A stretch of DNA of 64,000 bases, taken from assembly GCA_044361315.1 (NCBI GenBank), contig JBIKJA010000002.1, forward strand, positions 62,001 through 126,000, in the 5' to 3' direction. This document shows positions 16,880 through 25,638 of the stretch, piece by piece (position 1 is the first letter of the stretch; each line of letters opens with the position of its first letter). The translations under genes were made by a program, and so were the position numbers. The notes under the pieces were generated by a model. The model worked only from the letters and a program-made list of their open reading frames with translations, had not been told where the DNA came from and ran no database searches. Source of the DNA: Crocinitomix sp044361315. GTDB taxonomy: Bacteria > Bacteroidota > Bacteroidia > Flavobacteriales_D > Crocinitomicaceae.

Positions 16880-19132
16880 ATGAAACGACTTTTACAAACG
16901 CTGCTATTGAATGCAGTTATAATTTCTGCTGCCAACGCGCAAAATTTCACTTTGCTTGAATCAACTGCTGAAACAATTCGAGTTAAACACTCACTTTCAG
17001 CCAACTTGCTTGAAACTGGATTATCGGTTTCAAAATCAATTGGTGCCAATGAATATTTGGATTTTTCAGCTTCTTATGAAATTGTTTCAATGAATCTTGG
17101 TCAACCTGCTTTGCCTTTTTTCACCGAATCCGTGATTGTTTCCAATACAGGTTCAACTTCACTAACCATTTCGCACGATGGGTATGACGAATATGAAAAC
17201 ATCCTTGTAGCCCCATCAAAAGGCAGTTTAAAAAGAAATATATCTCCACAAGCCGTCCCTTATTTATTTGGGGATGCTTACACAACAGATGCTTTTTTCC
17301 CTGGAAATTTAGCGAGTCTTAGCAGTCCTTTTATTTTGAGAAGTACTAGAGGAGCGACCATTACAATTAATCCGTATCAATACAATCCGGTAACTAAAAA
17401 ATTGCGCGTTTATAAAAATATCCAAGTAACTGTCAATGTAAATCTAGGAGAGACAGGAGAAAACGAATTAACTCCTCGGCTTGAAAATTCAGAAACTTTT
17501 TATCAGGCGTACAAAAATCTTTATTTGAATCCGTCAGCATTAGGCCGATATTCGCCAAGAGACGAAGAAGGTGAAATGTTGATTATTGCACCAAATGCAT
17601 TTATTGATGAAATGGAACCTTTTGCGCAGTGGAAAACTGAAAAAGGGATCAAAACTACCCTTGTTTCGAAATCAGATGCAGGTGGAACTGCGCCAGAAAT
17701 CAAGTCGTATATCGAAGACTTTTATGGAGATAATCTTGATTTAGTATTCGTGGTTTTAGTAGGAGATCATGAGCAGTTGCCTTGCTTTTCGTATGGTGAA
17801 TCTGGCGGAGAACAATTGTGGAGTGATTCATATTTCGGGCAAATGACAGGCGATTATTATCCCGAACTGTTTGTTGGAAGATTTTCAGGAAATGCTTCAG
17901 AAATTGAAACGATGGTAGAACGTACGTTAGAATATGAAAAAGATCCAGCGGCGGGAGATTGGATGACAAAAGCAATTGGATTAGCTTCAGATGAAGGTTA
18001 TGGTTACGGTGATGATGGGGAAGCTGATTGGCAACACGCACGAACTAATCGAGCAAAATACCTTGATTTTGGTTATACCACTATATATGAATTTTACGAC
18101 GGATCGCAAGGTGGTGCAGATGCCCCAGGTAATCCGAACGCAGAGATGATTTCACCAGTAGTTAACAGTGGTATTGGTTTGTTTAATTACACTGGACATG
18201 GAGATCTGTACACCTGCGTAACAGGCAATTTTAATTCCGACGATGTTGATGACGCTACTAACAATGGAAAATATCCATTTGTTATTTCGGTTGCTTGTAA
18301 TAATGGGACTTTTGTTGGAGGCACCTGTATTTCAGAAACTTGGTTACGAGCAACCAATGGAAGTTCTCCAAGCGGCGCCATCGCGGCTTGTGGATCAAGT
18401 ATTTTGATGGCTTGGGCAGAACCGATGCAAACTCAAGATGAAATGTCAGAAATAATCACAGAAGCTTATGTTTCTAATCGCAAAGCAACTTTGGGTGGAA
18501 TTTTCTACAATGCCCAAATGAGTATGTTTGAAGATTATGGAGCAAGTGTGACCGCAAGAGAAGTAATGCAAACATGGATGATGTTTGGAGATCCTTCTAC
18601 CCTTTTCAGAAATAAAATGACAGAAGACATGACCGTTACTCATTTGGCGTCAGTGCCAATGGGAACGACTAGCGTTAACGTTTCGTGTGATGTCGAAGAT
18701 GCTACTGTGGCTATTTCGCAAGCAGGCGTTTTATTAGGTTTTGAAAAAGTTGTCGGCGGTTTAGCGGCAATTACTTTTCCTGCGATCGCCTCTTCAGAAC
18801 CGCTTTTAGTAACTGCAACTAAACAAAACTATCGTCCTTATCAAGGTCCAATTGCTATTACGAATTCTGATGTTAGTGCGGATGAGTTTGAACATTCAAC
18901 ATTGGTTATTTATCCTAATCCTGCGAACGACTTTGTTACAATCAATTGGATGAATGCTGAAACTCCGAGTCGTGTTGAATTATGGGATGCTACTGGGAAA
19001 TTAATTTTGAGTGAAAATCAGTTTTCTGGGAATTTTGTTGAATTAAATCTGTCAGGACTTGCGCCAGGAGTTTTTATTTTGAAAGTTGAAAGTTTGAATG
19101 GTATGCAAATGTCAAAATTTATTGTTCAATAA
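16880..19132 (+). CDS. Gingipain-type C25 cysteine peptidase with T9SS sorting domain
   Basis: The 750-residue protein starts with a signal peptide (cleavage after ANAQ near 21), has a prodomain-like N-terminal part (about 22-220) and a C25 peptidase domain (about 225-580). The catalytic His is in NYTGHGD (near 438) and the Cys in SVACNNG (near 472), the order and spacing expected for gingipains. The final 75 residues form a type A C-terminal sorting domain beginning IYPNPANDFVTINW, with the GVFILKVES and KFIVQ motifs, so export through the type IX system to the cell surface or medium is predicted. No T9SS machinery genes are in the window. Target proteins are unknown. Confidence 0.92.
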   Translation: MKRLLQTLLLNAVIISAANAQNFTLLESTAETIRVKHSLSANLLETGLSVSKSIGANEYLDFSASYEIVSMNLGQPALPFFTESVIVSNTGSTSLTISHDGYDEYENILVAPSKGSLKRNISPQAVPYLFGDAYTTDAFFPGNLASLSSPFILRSTRGATITINPYQYNPVTKKLRVYKNIQVTVNVNLGETGENELTPRLENSETFYQAYKNLYLNPSALGRYSPRDEEGEMLIIAPNAFIDEMEPFAQWKTEKGIKTTLVSKSDAGGTAPEIKSYIEDFYGDNLDLVFVVLVGDHEQLPCFSYGESGGEQLWSDSYFGQMTGDYYPELFVGRFSGNASEIETMVERTLEYEKDPAAGDWMTKAIGLASDEGYGYGDDGEADWQHARTNRAKYLDFGYTTIYEFYDGSQGGADAPGNPNAEMISPVVNSGIGLFNYTGHGDLYTCVTGNFNSDDVDDATNNGKYPFVISVACNNGTFVGGTCISETWLRATNGSSPSGAIAACGSSILMAWAEPMQTQDEMSEIITEAYVSNRKATLGGIFYNAQMSMFEDYGASVTAREVMQTWMMFGDPSTLFRNKMTEDMTVTHLASVPMGTTSVNVSCDVEDATVAISQAGVLLGFEKVVGGLAAITFPAIASSEPLLVTATKQNYRPYQGPIAITNSDVSADEFEHSTLVIYPNPANDFVTINWMNAETPSRVELWDATGKLILSENQFSGNFVELNLSGLAPGVFILKVESLNGMQMSKFIVQ

Positions 19133-19199
19133 ACGACCACTATTTTCATAACTGCCAAATTTCTTTGGACTAATTAGTCCTTGATCTTGAATTTTGGCA

Positions 19200-19207
19200 T
19201 ACTTTTG
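19200..19207 (+). promoter_or_regulatory. -7 promoter box of the small lipoprotein gene
   Basis: TACTTTTG matches TAnnTTTG, 24 bases upstream of the ATG at 19232. Confidence 0.55.
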
Positions 19208-19231
19208 GACGAATAGATTTAAAATCGAGTT

Positions 19232-19588
19232 ATGAAACGGATCATGGTAATTGGTATTTTGCTTTTTTCTTTCGGGTGTGCCAACCGCAAAGAACGCATT
19301 CAAGAAAGGGAAGCCCATGAAGGACAAACAACGGAAGTTGTAGACCACGTTAATGTAACTGAAAGAATCCTTGGCACAGTAGTGGCTGCTTCTGAAAGTT
19401 GCCCTGTCTTGATTGATGCGCAAGTAGGCGAAAAAATCGTTAAAATGTACCCGGTTAACTTGGACGAAAAGTTTCAAAAAGCAGGAATGAAATTAAAATT
19501 TAGTTACACCCTAAGCAGGGCCCAGCAACCTGAAAATTGTGATGTTGATGCTGTTGTGGTATTAAGTGACGTTGCTGTGATGAGGTAG
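19232..19588 (+). CDS. Small lipoprotein, unknown
   Basis: A 118-residue protein with a lipoprotein signal: short basic start, hydrophobic core and the lipobox-like FSFGC with the lipidated Cys at about residue 16. The mature part holds a charged linker (rich in R, E, K) and a predicted beta-rich domain (about 45-118) with two cysteines (in SESCPVL and PENCDVD) that might form a disulfide. Spacing and strand pattern are reminiscent of small OB-like periplasmic domains, but no family is recognised. It has its own promoter box. Confidence 0.7.
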   Translation: MKRIMVIGILLFSFGCANRKERIQEREAHEGQTTEVVDHVNVTERILGTVVAASESCPVLIDAQVGEKIVKMYPVNLDEKFQKAGMKLKFSYTLSRAQQPENCDVDAVVVLSDVAVMR

Positions 19589-19723
19589 TTTTTTTATCTC
19601 TTTTCTTAATTTTTCTTTTTATCAATTATTAATCAGTTATTTAACAATGATTATGTAACCTGTTAGCGCCACTATTTCTGTTAAATCATGTTAAATTTTC
19701 CCAAAACGAATGGTGATATAAAT

Positions 19724-19731
19724 TAAATTTG
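19724..19731 (+). promoter_or_regulatory. -7 promoter box retained upstream of a truncated gene
   Basis: TAAATTTG matches TAnnTTTG and lies 27 bases upstream of the ATG at 19759. It points at a reading frame of only 37 codons. Confidence 0.5.
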
Positions 19732-19758
19732 AACTTTATACTTCAAAGCACTTTTTAT

Positions 19759-19872
19759 ATGACTGAAAAAAATCCACTAGAAGACCTTCGAGAGATTCGC
19801 CGAATGATGGAAAATTCGTCCAAATTTTATTGCCCAACTCGAGGTGGTAATTCGGGATGCAACGCACGTTGA
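19759..19872 (+). pseudogene. 5' stub of a conserved Bacteroidota membrane protein gene
   Basis: The 37-codon frame starts MTEKNPLEDLREIRRMMENS and then SKF. From memory, this is the stereotyped N-terminus (NPLEDLKQIRxMMExSSRF) of a family of Bacteroidota integral membrane proteins. The likeness ends after about 23 codons, at about base 19827, exactly where the convergent thioredoxin-like gene ends. The remaining residues are simply the antisense of that gene. I read it as a gene truncated by a deletion or rearrangement that fused its head to the neighbouring gene's tail, while keeping its promoter. It could instead be a short expressed peptide. The family assignment rests on recall. Confidence 0.45.
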
Positions 19873-21260
19873 ATTTTAATCAACGTACCTTCTATCGACT
19901 GATATTTTCCATTTGGTCCTGGAGACAAAGCAGGTGCTTGATAAATAAATCCTTCTTGATCGAACAAATAGTAATTAGGAACACTCGTGATATTAAACGA
20001 CCCCATTAAATCCTCATCCTCGCCTACATAAAATATATCCCATGTGTAGGAAGAGTGAGCTTTTAAAAAGGCATTAAAAGTTGCGGTATCTCTATCTGTA
20101 CAAACCGATACAAAGGCGATATCTTCACTAAATTTTGGCACCATTCGCGCGATAATTTCCATATCGTTTACACTGGCTTCGTTCCACGTTGCGAAAAGGT
20201 TAAAATAAATAAATTTTCCCTTGTAATTGGTCCATCCCATATCTGGCTGCCCAGGTTTTTTAAGTTGAACTGCGGGAGCTGGATAACCAGGTTCTAAATT
20301 GGTAATGTATGATTTAACATTTTTTGCAACAACAGCATTGTGAGGATGCGCGGAATGATGTGCTATAGAATCTAAAATAGTTAAGATATTTGGTCGAAAT
20401 TCGACCTCTCGATAAAAGGCCTTTCCTAATTTATCCACCATCACTAACTCACGGATTTCTGGATTCGCCAAAAAAATGTCCCCTTTTAACGCCAACATCA
20501 ACATGGTAGGACTTTTGAGATAAATGGCTTTCATAATTTTTTCTTCTGTCGCGGGCAAATATTCTCTAAATTCTTTATCGTAAAATGCCAAAAAAAACTT
20601 CATGTACCGATCGTTCTCATAATACAAAGGGTAGGATTCGATAAAATTAAGGAATGTCTGCAATCGTTTTTCGCTTAAAGCATTTCCTCCGCTCGTTTGC
20701 TGCATTTCAGCTAAATCATAACGCACGTAGGTGATAAAAAAAGGATCTTTCACATCTTTATATGCTTCTGAAACGTAGGTTTGAAAGGTGTCCAAACAAG
20801 CGATGAATCCTCCACGTTGTACTTCCCTTTCATGGTAAGCAATAAACATGTCAAACCATTGATGATATTGCAAAATTCGATAGTTAAGATCCGTTGTATC
20901 TAAATCTGAGAAATATAAATTTGACAGCGCATTTGAAACACCTGCAGCCTCTTTTGATTTAGGGAAATAAACGGTATAATTTTTCCCAGGTACCAGATAC
21001 AAAGATGACTCTGTACGGTCTATCTGTATGATGCCTTTAATCGTTGCCTTGGTTGTATAGGTAATTCTGAACATACTGTCGGTTGGGCTTACTAAGCCTT
21101 CACCTAGTTTTACCTTGTTCAAGGTCACATAATCTTGATAAGTAAATAACTCAACTTTTTGTCCTACAAAATGAGGCGCATAACCACTGATGACGTTTTG
21201 ACTAAATACTGGCCAATTTATGATCCACATTAAAATTAACCAACTTACGCTCCTTTTCAT
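19827..21260 (-). CDS. Secreted thioredoxin-fold protein lacking redox cysteines
   Basis: The 477-residue protein has a signal peptide (about 1-20), a long N-terminal region (about 25-320) with beta-rich then helical parts like the DUF4369/TlpA-type Bacteroidota proteins, and a C-terminal thioredoxin-like domain (about 330-470). Where TlpA/ResA proteins have WCxxC, this one reads FATWNEASVNDM, so both catalytic cysteines are missing. The cis-proline loop SVPNYYLFD is kept. It is therefore probably a binding or scaffolding protein rather than a thiol oxidoreductase. Its ATG overlaps the coaD stop by four bases (ATGA), so it is translationally coupled to coaD. Confidence 0.75.
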   Translation of the reverse strand: MKRSVSWLILMWIINWPVFSQNVISGYAPHFVGQKVELFTYQDYVTLNKVKLGEGLVSPTDSMFRITYTTKATIKGIIQIDRTESSLYLVPGKNYTVYFPKSKEAAGVSNALSNLYFSDLDTTDLNYRILQYHQWFDMFIAYHEREVQRGGFIACLDTFQTYVSEAYKDVKDPFFITYVRYDLAEMQQTSGGNALSEKRLQTFLNFIESYPLYYENDRYMKFFLAFYDKEFREYLPATEEKIMKAIYLKSPTMLMLALKGDIFLANPEIRELVMVDKLGKAFYREVEFRPNILTILDSIAHHSAHPHNAVVAKNVKSYITNLEPGYPAPAVQLKKPGQPDMGWTNYKGKFIYFNLFATWNEASVNDMEIIARMVPKFSEDIAFVSVCTDRDTATFNAFLKAHSSYTWDIFYVGEDEDLMGSFNITSVPNYYLFDQEGFIYQAPALSPGPNGKYQSIEGTLIKIQRALHPELPPRVGQ

Positions 21261-21739
21261 ACACTCATAATTAAAAATTCTTCGTTCGTTACAAAGTTTC
21301 CGATTTTTCCACCATTCTTCTTAATTTCTCGCACGATGGAAGAATTAATTGCTGAAAACTCTTGATCAGTCATTAAAAATATCGTTTCTACCTCAAAACC
21401 ATTTTCATTTGAAACCGATTCATTCATGTGTGCAATAGATTTTTCAAATTCAAAATCAACTGTATTTCTTAACCCACGTAACAAATACCTTGCCCCATTT
21501 TTTTTACAAAAATCAATGGTTAAACCTTGATAAGCCTCTACGCGTATTTTTGAATGATTAGTAAAATGAGAATTTATATGTGCGATTCTACTTTCTAATT
21601 GATACATATATTGTTTGTTAGAATTAACCCCAACCGCAATAATAATCTCGTCAAATAAAGGTATAAAACGATTTACAATTGCCTCGTGACCTTTGGTAAA
21701 GGGATCGAAAGATCCTGGAAAAACACCTATTCGTTTCAT
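21257..21739 (-). CDS. coaD: Phosphopantetheine adenylyltransferase
   Basis: The 160-residue enzyme transfers AMP from ATP to 4'-phosphopantetheine, the penultimate coenzyme A step. It has the nucleotidyltransferase motif GSFDPFTKGHEAIV (about 9-22, HxGH-type TKGH), RGLRNTVDFEFE (about 89-100) and the C-terminal SSIVREI (about 129-135). Length and order are canonical. It heads a two-gene leftward unit with the thioredoxin-like gene; near-consensus -7 boxes of TAACTTT type occur about 20-35 bases upstream of the ATG. Confidence 0.96.
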   Translation of the reverse strand: MKRIGVFPGSFDPFTKGHEAIVNRFIPLFDEIIIAVGVNSNKQYMYQLESRIAHINSHFTNHSKIRVEAYQGLTIDFCKKNGARYLLRGLRNTVDFEFEKSIAHMNESVSNENGFEVETIFLMTDQEFSAINSSIVREIKKNGGKIGNFVTNEEFLIMSV

Positions 21740-21828
21740 TTGCTTAGTTTATGTGACGTAAAGTTAAAAGTTATTGCCAAACGCTCATTTTTTTGCTTGA
21801 GATTTTAGAAAATGGAGCGCAATGACAG

Positions 21829-22365
21829 TTAGTTAAATTCGAAAAAACTAAAACTTACGCCTCCATAATGACGCGTGTTTTTGTAATTTTTGAACGAACT
21901 CACAGCTACTCTTTCACTGTGTTCCAAAATAAAAAGTCCATCTTCAACTAGGCAATTGGATTGAAAAACCAATTCGGTTAATTTTTCTAAATCTGGAAAT
22001 TCAAAGGGAGGATCTGCAAAAATTATATCAAATTGGCGCGAATTTTCAGTCAAAAAATGAAAGGCATCTTGTTTTAAAATAGTCCAGTTAGTTACTTCCA
22101 GCTCGGTGGCGATTTTTTTTTGGAAATTACATGAAATGCCACTGCTATCAACACCAATCACTTTTCCAACACCTCGCGATAAAAATTCGAGACTAATGTT
22201 TCCAGTGCCGGAAAAAAGGTCTAAAATGTCCAAATCCTCAAAATAAACCTTTGCGTCAATAATTCCAAACAAAGCTTCTTTAGCCATGTCGGTGGTTGGG
22301 CGTGAAGGAAATCTTTTTGGTGGCGAGAATCTCTTCCCTTTAAACTTTCCGCTAATTACACGCAT
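21829..22365 (-). CDS. rsmD: 16S rRNA (guanine(966)-N(2))-methyltransferase
   Basis: The 178-residue SAM-dependent methyltransferase opens with MRVISGKFKGKRF, the RsmD signature, followed by RPTTDMAKEALF (about 22-33). It has the SAM-binding DLFSGTGNISLEFLSRG (about 49-65) and the catalytic DPPF (about 117-120). It methylates G966 of 16S rRNA in the 30S subunit. The start overlaps the DUF3822 gene's end by 10 bases, a pairing typical of Bacteroidota. Confidence 0.95.
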   Translation of the reverse strand: MRVISGKFKGKRFSPPKRFPSRPTTDMAKEALFGIIDAKVYFEDLDILDLFSGTGNISLEFLSRGVGKVIGVDSSGISCNFQKKIATELEVTNWTILKQDAFHFLTENSRQFDIIFADPPFEFPDLEKLTELVFQSNCLVEDGLFILEHSERVAVSSFKNYKNTRHYGGVSFSFFEFN

Positions 22366-23135
22366 AACAATTGTTTAGTGAGCATATAATCTTTACTCAA
22401 CTCATTTTGCTCATGAATGCGAATAGTAGTTTTGAAAAAATCCTGAAAGGTTTTTAATTCAGCCCAAGATGCATTAACTCCAGAAAGATGCAATTCAATT
22501 TTTTCTTGCTCAATCTCTTTTTGTTCGAGTACATACAAAATATAATAGATAATGTCCGATAAGGATTTATAATCAAATCGATTAAAATACAATAGTTCAG
22601 AACGCCTAGTGATCAAAAAATAAAATTGATTTTGATCAATATGAATTTGTATTTTGGGACTGTAGGCTATATGATCAAAAGCTGCTTTCAATAAAACAGT
22701 AGACCGATGTAATAATTTGATTCGTGGAAAAGCGGCTACAAATAATGACTTAATCCACAATGGAAATTCGTAAATATTAACGATACCTAATTCAGCTAAT
22801 CTGCTATAATCGAGATTTTCATATGGTTCTGAAAAATTCAACTTAAAAATTTCGGTTGATTTGTTGTGGGCAAACAAGCTCACTGGAATCAATGTATTTC
22901 TGTTGCTTCCTGAAGACAAGGTAAAAGATGCAAAATTACCTGAAAAAATAGGTTGATTTAAAATCTCAGTCAATCCATTCTTAGAAAAATCGAGCACGCC
23001 AATTTCAGAAAAATGCACTGATTTTTTACTCGAAATATTTACAATTGAAAATTGAAATTTTTCGGGTGTTAAATCCATGCAAAGCGCATGTTGATATGCA
23101 TCTTCTTTTCTGAACGCTATTATCTCTGATTCCAA
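22356..23135 (-). CDS. DUF3822 family protein
   Basis: The 259-residue protein has alternating strands and helices in the style of an actin/ASKHA-like fold. The opening ALCMDLTPEKFQFSIVN matches the DUF3822 pattern of a strand ending in a small polar turn, and the C-terminal half contains IHIDQNQFYFLI. It lies directly upstream of rsmD with a 10-base overlap, which is the conserved neighbourhood of DUF3822 in Bacteroidota. Its role is unknown; a link to ribosome assembly is an inference from linkage only. It overlaps the preceding membrane-protein gene by 16 bases. Confidence 0.8.
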   Translation of the reverse strand: MESEIIAFRKEDAYQHALCMDLTPEKFQFSIVNISSKKSVHFSEIGVLDFSKNGLTEILNQPIFSGNFASFTLSSGSNRNTLIPVSLFAHNKSTEIFKLNFSEPYENLDYSRLAELGIVNIYEFPLWIKSLFVAAFPRIKLLHRSTVLLKAAFDHIAYSPKIQIHIDQNQFYFLITRRSELLYFNRFDYKSLSDIIYYILYVLEQKEIEQEKIELHLSGVNASWAELKTFQDFFKTTIRIHEQNELSKDYMLTKQLLCV

Positions 23136-24046
23136 CTTTCGCTCAAATGTGTGTCGTTTAAATCACCAATCGCGTATTTTTTCTTTTCTTCATCCTTTTT
23201 CTTCATTGGATGTGTCATTTCAATATACAGCGTTTGGATATCGATTCCTTCCCTGTTGACTGATCCAACCTTCATGAATACAAGCTCTTTTGTATAAGGA
23301 ACATATTTCAAATCTTCCGCTACAAAATCCAAAGTCGCTCCCATTTTTTCACGTTCTTTAATTCGCTTAGGATCCATAAAAACCGCTTCCAGAACAGAAA
23401 CATAAGAGGTGTCTCTTAAGAATCCTTTTAATTCAGCACGTTTATTATTATGCCATTTAGATAAAGCAGTTGCTTCAATTTCAGTCATTTTAAAATCGCT
23501 TGGACGATTATCTCCATATAAATAGGCAATTTCATAATCTTCCAATCGATCGTCAGGAATAGCACCCTCTTTTTTAATTTTCATTTTTTTGCCGGTATTG
23601 ACAAAATAAATCAACGAATCCATTGTACCGCAATACGATCCATGAAATTCTTTGTACGCCAATTGGGCTTGTTTGATGTCATCCAATCTCACTTTAATGT
23701 CCGTTTCTTTCAAGGCATAATCTGAATTAAACTTAACAGTTTGGCTAATATTTTGGTAGGTTGCAAAAAGCACAATTACAGACGCTATTGCCATTGAACC
23801 CATTACCAAATAACCAATTAAGGTATTAATAATTCCTAAGAGATACAAAAACCAAATAATACTAGCTACCACAAAAAATATACTGGCGATGGCAAATTGA
23901 AAATTTTGTGGAACTTCTGCTTTATCTCCGTTATTCAAAACAACTTGAGGAGGGCTTACTACTAAACTAAGCAGATATAATCCAAAGATTAAAAACAATG
24001 AAGGAATTAAAAATCTAAAAAACTGGTACTTTACTGTATCGAACAT
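23120..24046 (-). CDS. Three-helix membrane protein with pilin-like segment, unknown
   Basis: The 308-residue protein has three hydrophobic segments (about residues 8-30, 50-70 and 74-96) followed by an extracytoplasmic domain. The start of this domain (about 115-145) reads DDIKQAQLAYKEFHGSYCGTM, which resembles the post-helix segment of type II/IV pseudopilins in which an A/Q-rich helix precedes a G-Y-turn. The last part is charged and rich in K and E. No family is recognised. It heads the transcript DUF3822-rsmD and has a promoter box at 24097-24104 facing left. Confidence 0.65.
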   Translation of the reverse strand: MFDTVKYQFFRFLIPSLFLIFGLYLLSLVVSPPQVVLNNGDKAEVPQNFQFAIASIFFVVASIIWFLYLLGIINTLIGYLVMGSMAIASVIVLFATYQNISQTVKFNSDYALKETDIKVRLDDIKQAQLAYKEFHGSYCGTMDSLIYFVNTGKKMKIKKEGAIPDDRLEDYEIAYLYGDNRPSDFKMTEIEATALSKWHNNKRAELKGFLRDTSYVSVLEAVFMDPKRIKEREKMGATLDFVAEDLKYVPYTKELVFMKVGSVNREGIDIQTLYIEMTHPMKKKDEEKKKYAIGDLNDTHLSESWNQR

Positions 24047-24088
24047 AAGTAATAACTGATTAACACTATTAAATCGGCTTTTAAAATC

Positions 24089-24096
24089 TATCTTTG
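24089..24096 (+). promoter_or_regulatory. -7 box for the helicase gene (rightward half of a face-to-face pair)
   Basis: TATCTTTG matches TAnnTTTG, about 90 bases upstream of the helicase start. Its last base is adjacent to the first base of an opposing -7 box. Confidence 0.5.
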
Positions 24097-24104
24097 CAAA
24101 GCTA
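24097..24104 (-). promoter_or_regulatory. -7 box for the DUF3822/rsmD operon (leftward half of the pair)
   Basis: The minus strand reads TAGCTTTG, a TAnnTTTG match, 50 bases upstream of the ATG at 24046. It abuts the opposing box, making the 16-mer TATCTTTGCAAAGCTA. Confidence 0.5.
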
Positions 24105-24186
24105 CAATTTTTTTTGTACGAACTTATGCCAATGAATATATTTTTTGACTATTTAAATCAATAGATCGACAATTAATTGATTTCCT

Positions 24187-25638
24187 TTGAATAATAAAAT
24201 TCTTAAATCAAGCTTCGTTGATTATTTCCAAGAAAAACTTGGATTTGAACCTACTTTTGACCAATCCAAAGCCATCGAAAACTTAACTGATTTTATGTGG
24301 AATTTTGGCGAACAGGCTTCGGAAGGACTCGAATTATTTATCTTAACAGGCTATGCAGGAACGGGTAAAACGAGTCTAATCAGCGGGTTTGTAAATTCGT
24401 TGCCTTTGGTTAAGCTTAAAGCTGTTCTTCTAGCGCCAACAGGGAGAGCTGCAAAAGTACTTTCTAATTACAGCCATTTAAAAGCTTCTACAATTCATCG
24501 AAAAATTTATTTTAAAAATGAAATGGAAGGCACAGAAGGATTTATTTTAGGCGAAAACAAACACAAAAACACCCTTTTTATCGTGGATGAAGCGTCCATG
24601 ATTGCCACCAAATCGAGCGGACAAAATGCAGATGTTTACCAACGAAATTTATTGGATGATTTGGTAGAATATGTTTATTCTGGTGACAATTGTCGCTTAA
24701 TTTTTGTGGGCGATAAGGGCCAATTACCGCCCATTGGTATGGACAAAAGTCCTGCTTTAGAAAAGGATTACCTTGAAGCCACTTATTCGTTAAAAATTTT
24801 CTCGAGTGAGTTAAGCGAAATTGTGCGGCAGGCAAAAATGTCTGGTGTGCTTGAAATTGCTCATCGTTTGCGGGATTTTGATCCAATTCCTCCTTTTTTA
24901 CCTTGGAATAACACGGATACTTTTGCTATATGCGGTGTCGAACTTCAAGAAAAATTGGAAGAAGCTATCACAACCTACGGACGAGATGAAGTAATGGTGG
25001 TGACACGATCAAATAAACGAGCGAATTTATTTAATGAGCAAATTCGTCGCAGAATCCTTTGGCAAGAAGAAGATTTGAATGCCGGAGATGTTATTATGGC
25101 CACGCGTAATAACTATCATTGGTTGGACCCAAAATCGGAAGCTGGTTTTATTGCCAACGGTGAATTAATGGAAATTTTGAAAATAATTCGCCGTGAAGAA
25201 GTTTTTGGTGGTGAGTTTGCCGACGTGGTGGTGCGATTAATTGATTATCCTGAAATGAAGGATGTGGAGGTTAAAATTTTATTGAATTCAATCCGTCACG
25301 AAGGGCCGTCGTTGCCTAGGGAGGATATGAAACAATTGTTTTATCGGATTGCTGCGGAAGAATATTCGTACTTAAGAAATAAGAAAGAAATTTTGCGGAT
25401 GGTGATGCAAAACCCATACTTTCAAGCCATCCAAGTTAAATTTGGGTATGCCGTTACCTGCCATAAAGCGCAAGGGGGACAATGGGCAGCAGTGTTTGTC
25501 GATCATGGGTATTTTTTGGAGGAAATGTGGGATATTGAATACATGCGTTGGTTGTACACCGCTATTACGCGAGCAAGAAATGAATTGTTTTTAGTGAATT
25601 TTGCGCCTAATTTTGTAGGTGAATTAGATGCTTCATGA
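24187..25638 (+). CDS. RecD-like ATP-dependent DNA helicase
   Basis: A 483-residue superfamily 1B helicase. It has Walker A GYAGTGKTSL (about 56-65), motif Ia LLAPTGRAAKVL (about 83-94), Walker B FIVDEASM (about 133-140), motif III FVGDKGQLPP (about 178-187) and the UvrD_C_2 segment VTCHKAQGGQW near 425-435. It resembles the short RecD2/Pif1-type helicases of Bacteroidota. The start is a TTG at 24187: a stop lies three codons upstream and the first in-frame ATG (codon 37) would remove the conserved FEPTFDQSKAIENL. The stop overlaps the next gene. Role in repair or recombination is inferred. Confidence 0.88.
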   Translation: MNNKILKSSFVDYFQEKLGFEPTFDQSKAIENLTDFMWNFGEQASEGLELFILTGYAGTGKTSLISGFVNSLPLVKLKAVLLAPTGRAAKVLSNYSHLKASTIHRKIYFKNEMEGTEGFILGENKHKNTLFIVDEASMIATKSSGQNADVYQRNLLDDLVEYVYSGDNCRLIFVGDKGQLPPIGMDKSPALEKDYLEATYSLKIFSSELSEIVRQAKMSGVLEIAHRLRDFDPIPPFLPWNNTDTFAICGVELQEKLEEAITTYGRDEVMVVTRSNKRANLFNEQIRRRILWQEEDLNAGDVIMATRNNYHWLDPKSEAGFIANGELMEILKIIRREEVFGGEFADVVVRLIDYPEMKDVEVKILLNSIRHEGPSLPREDMKQLFYRIAAEEYSYLRNKKEILRMVMQNPYFQAIQVKFGYAVTCHKAQGGQWAAVFVDHGYFLEEMWDIEYMRWLYTAITRARNELFLVNFAPNFVGELDAS

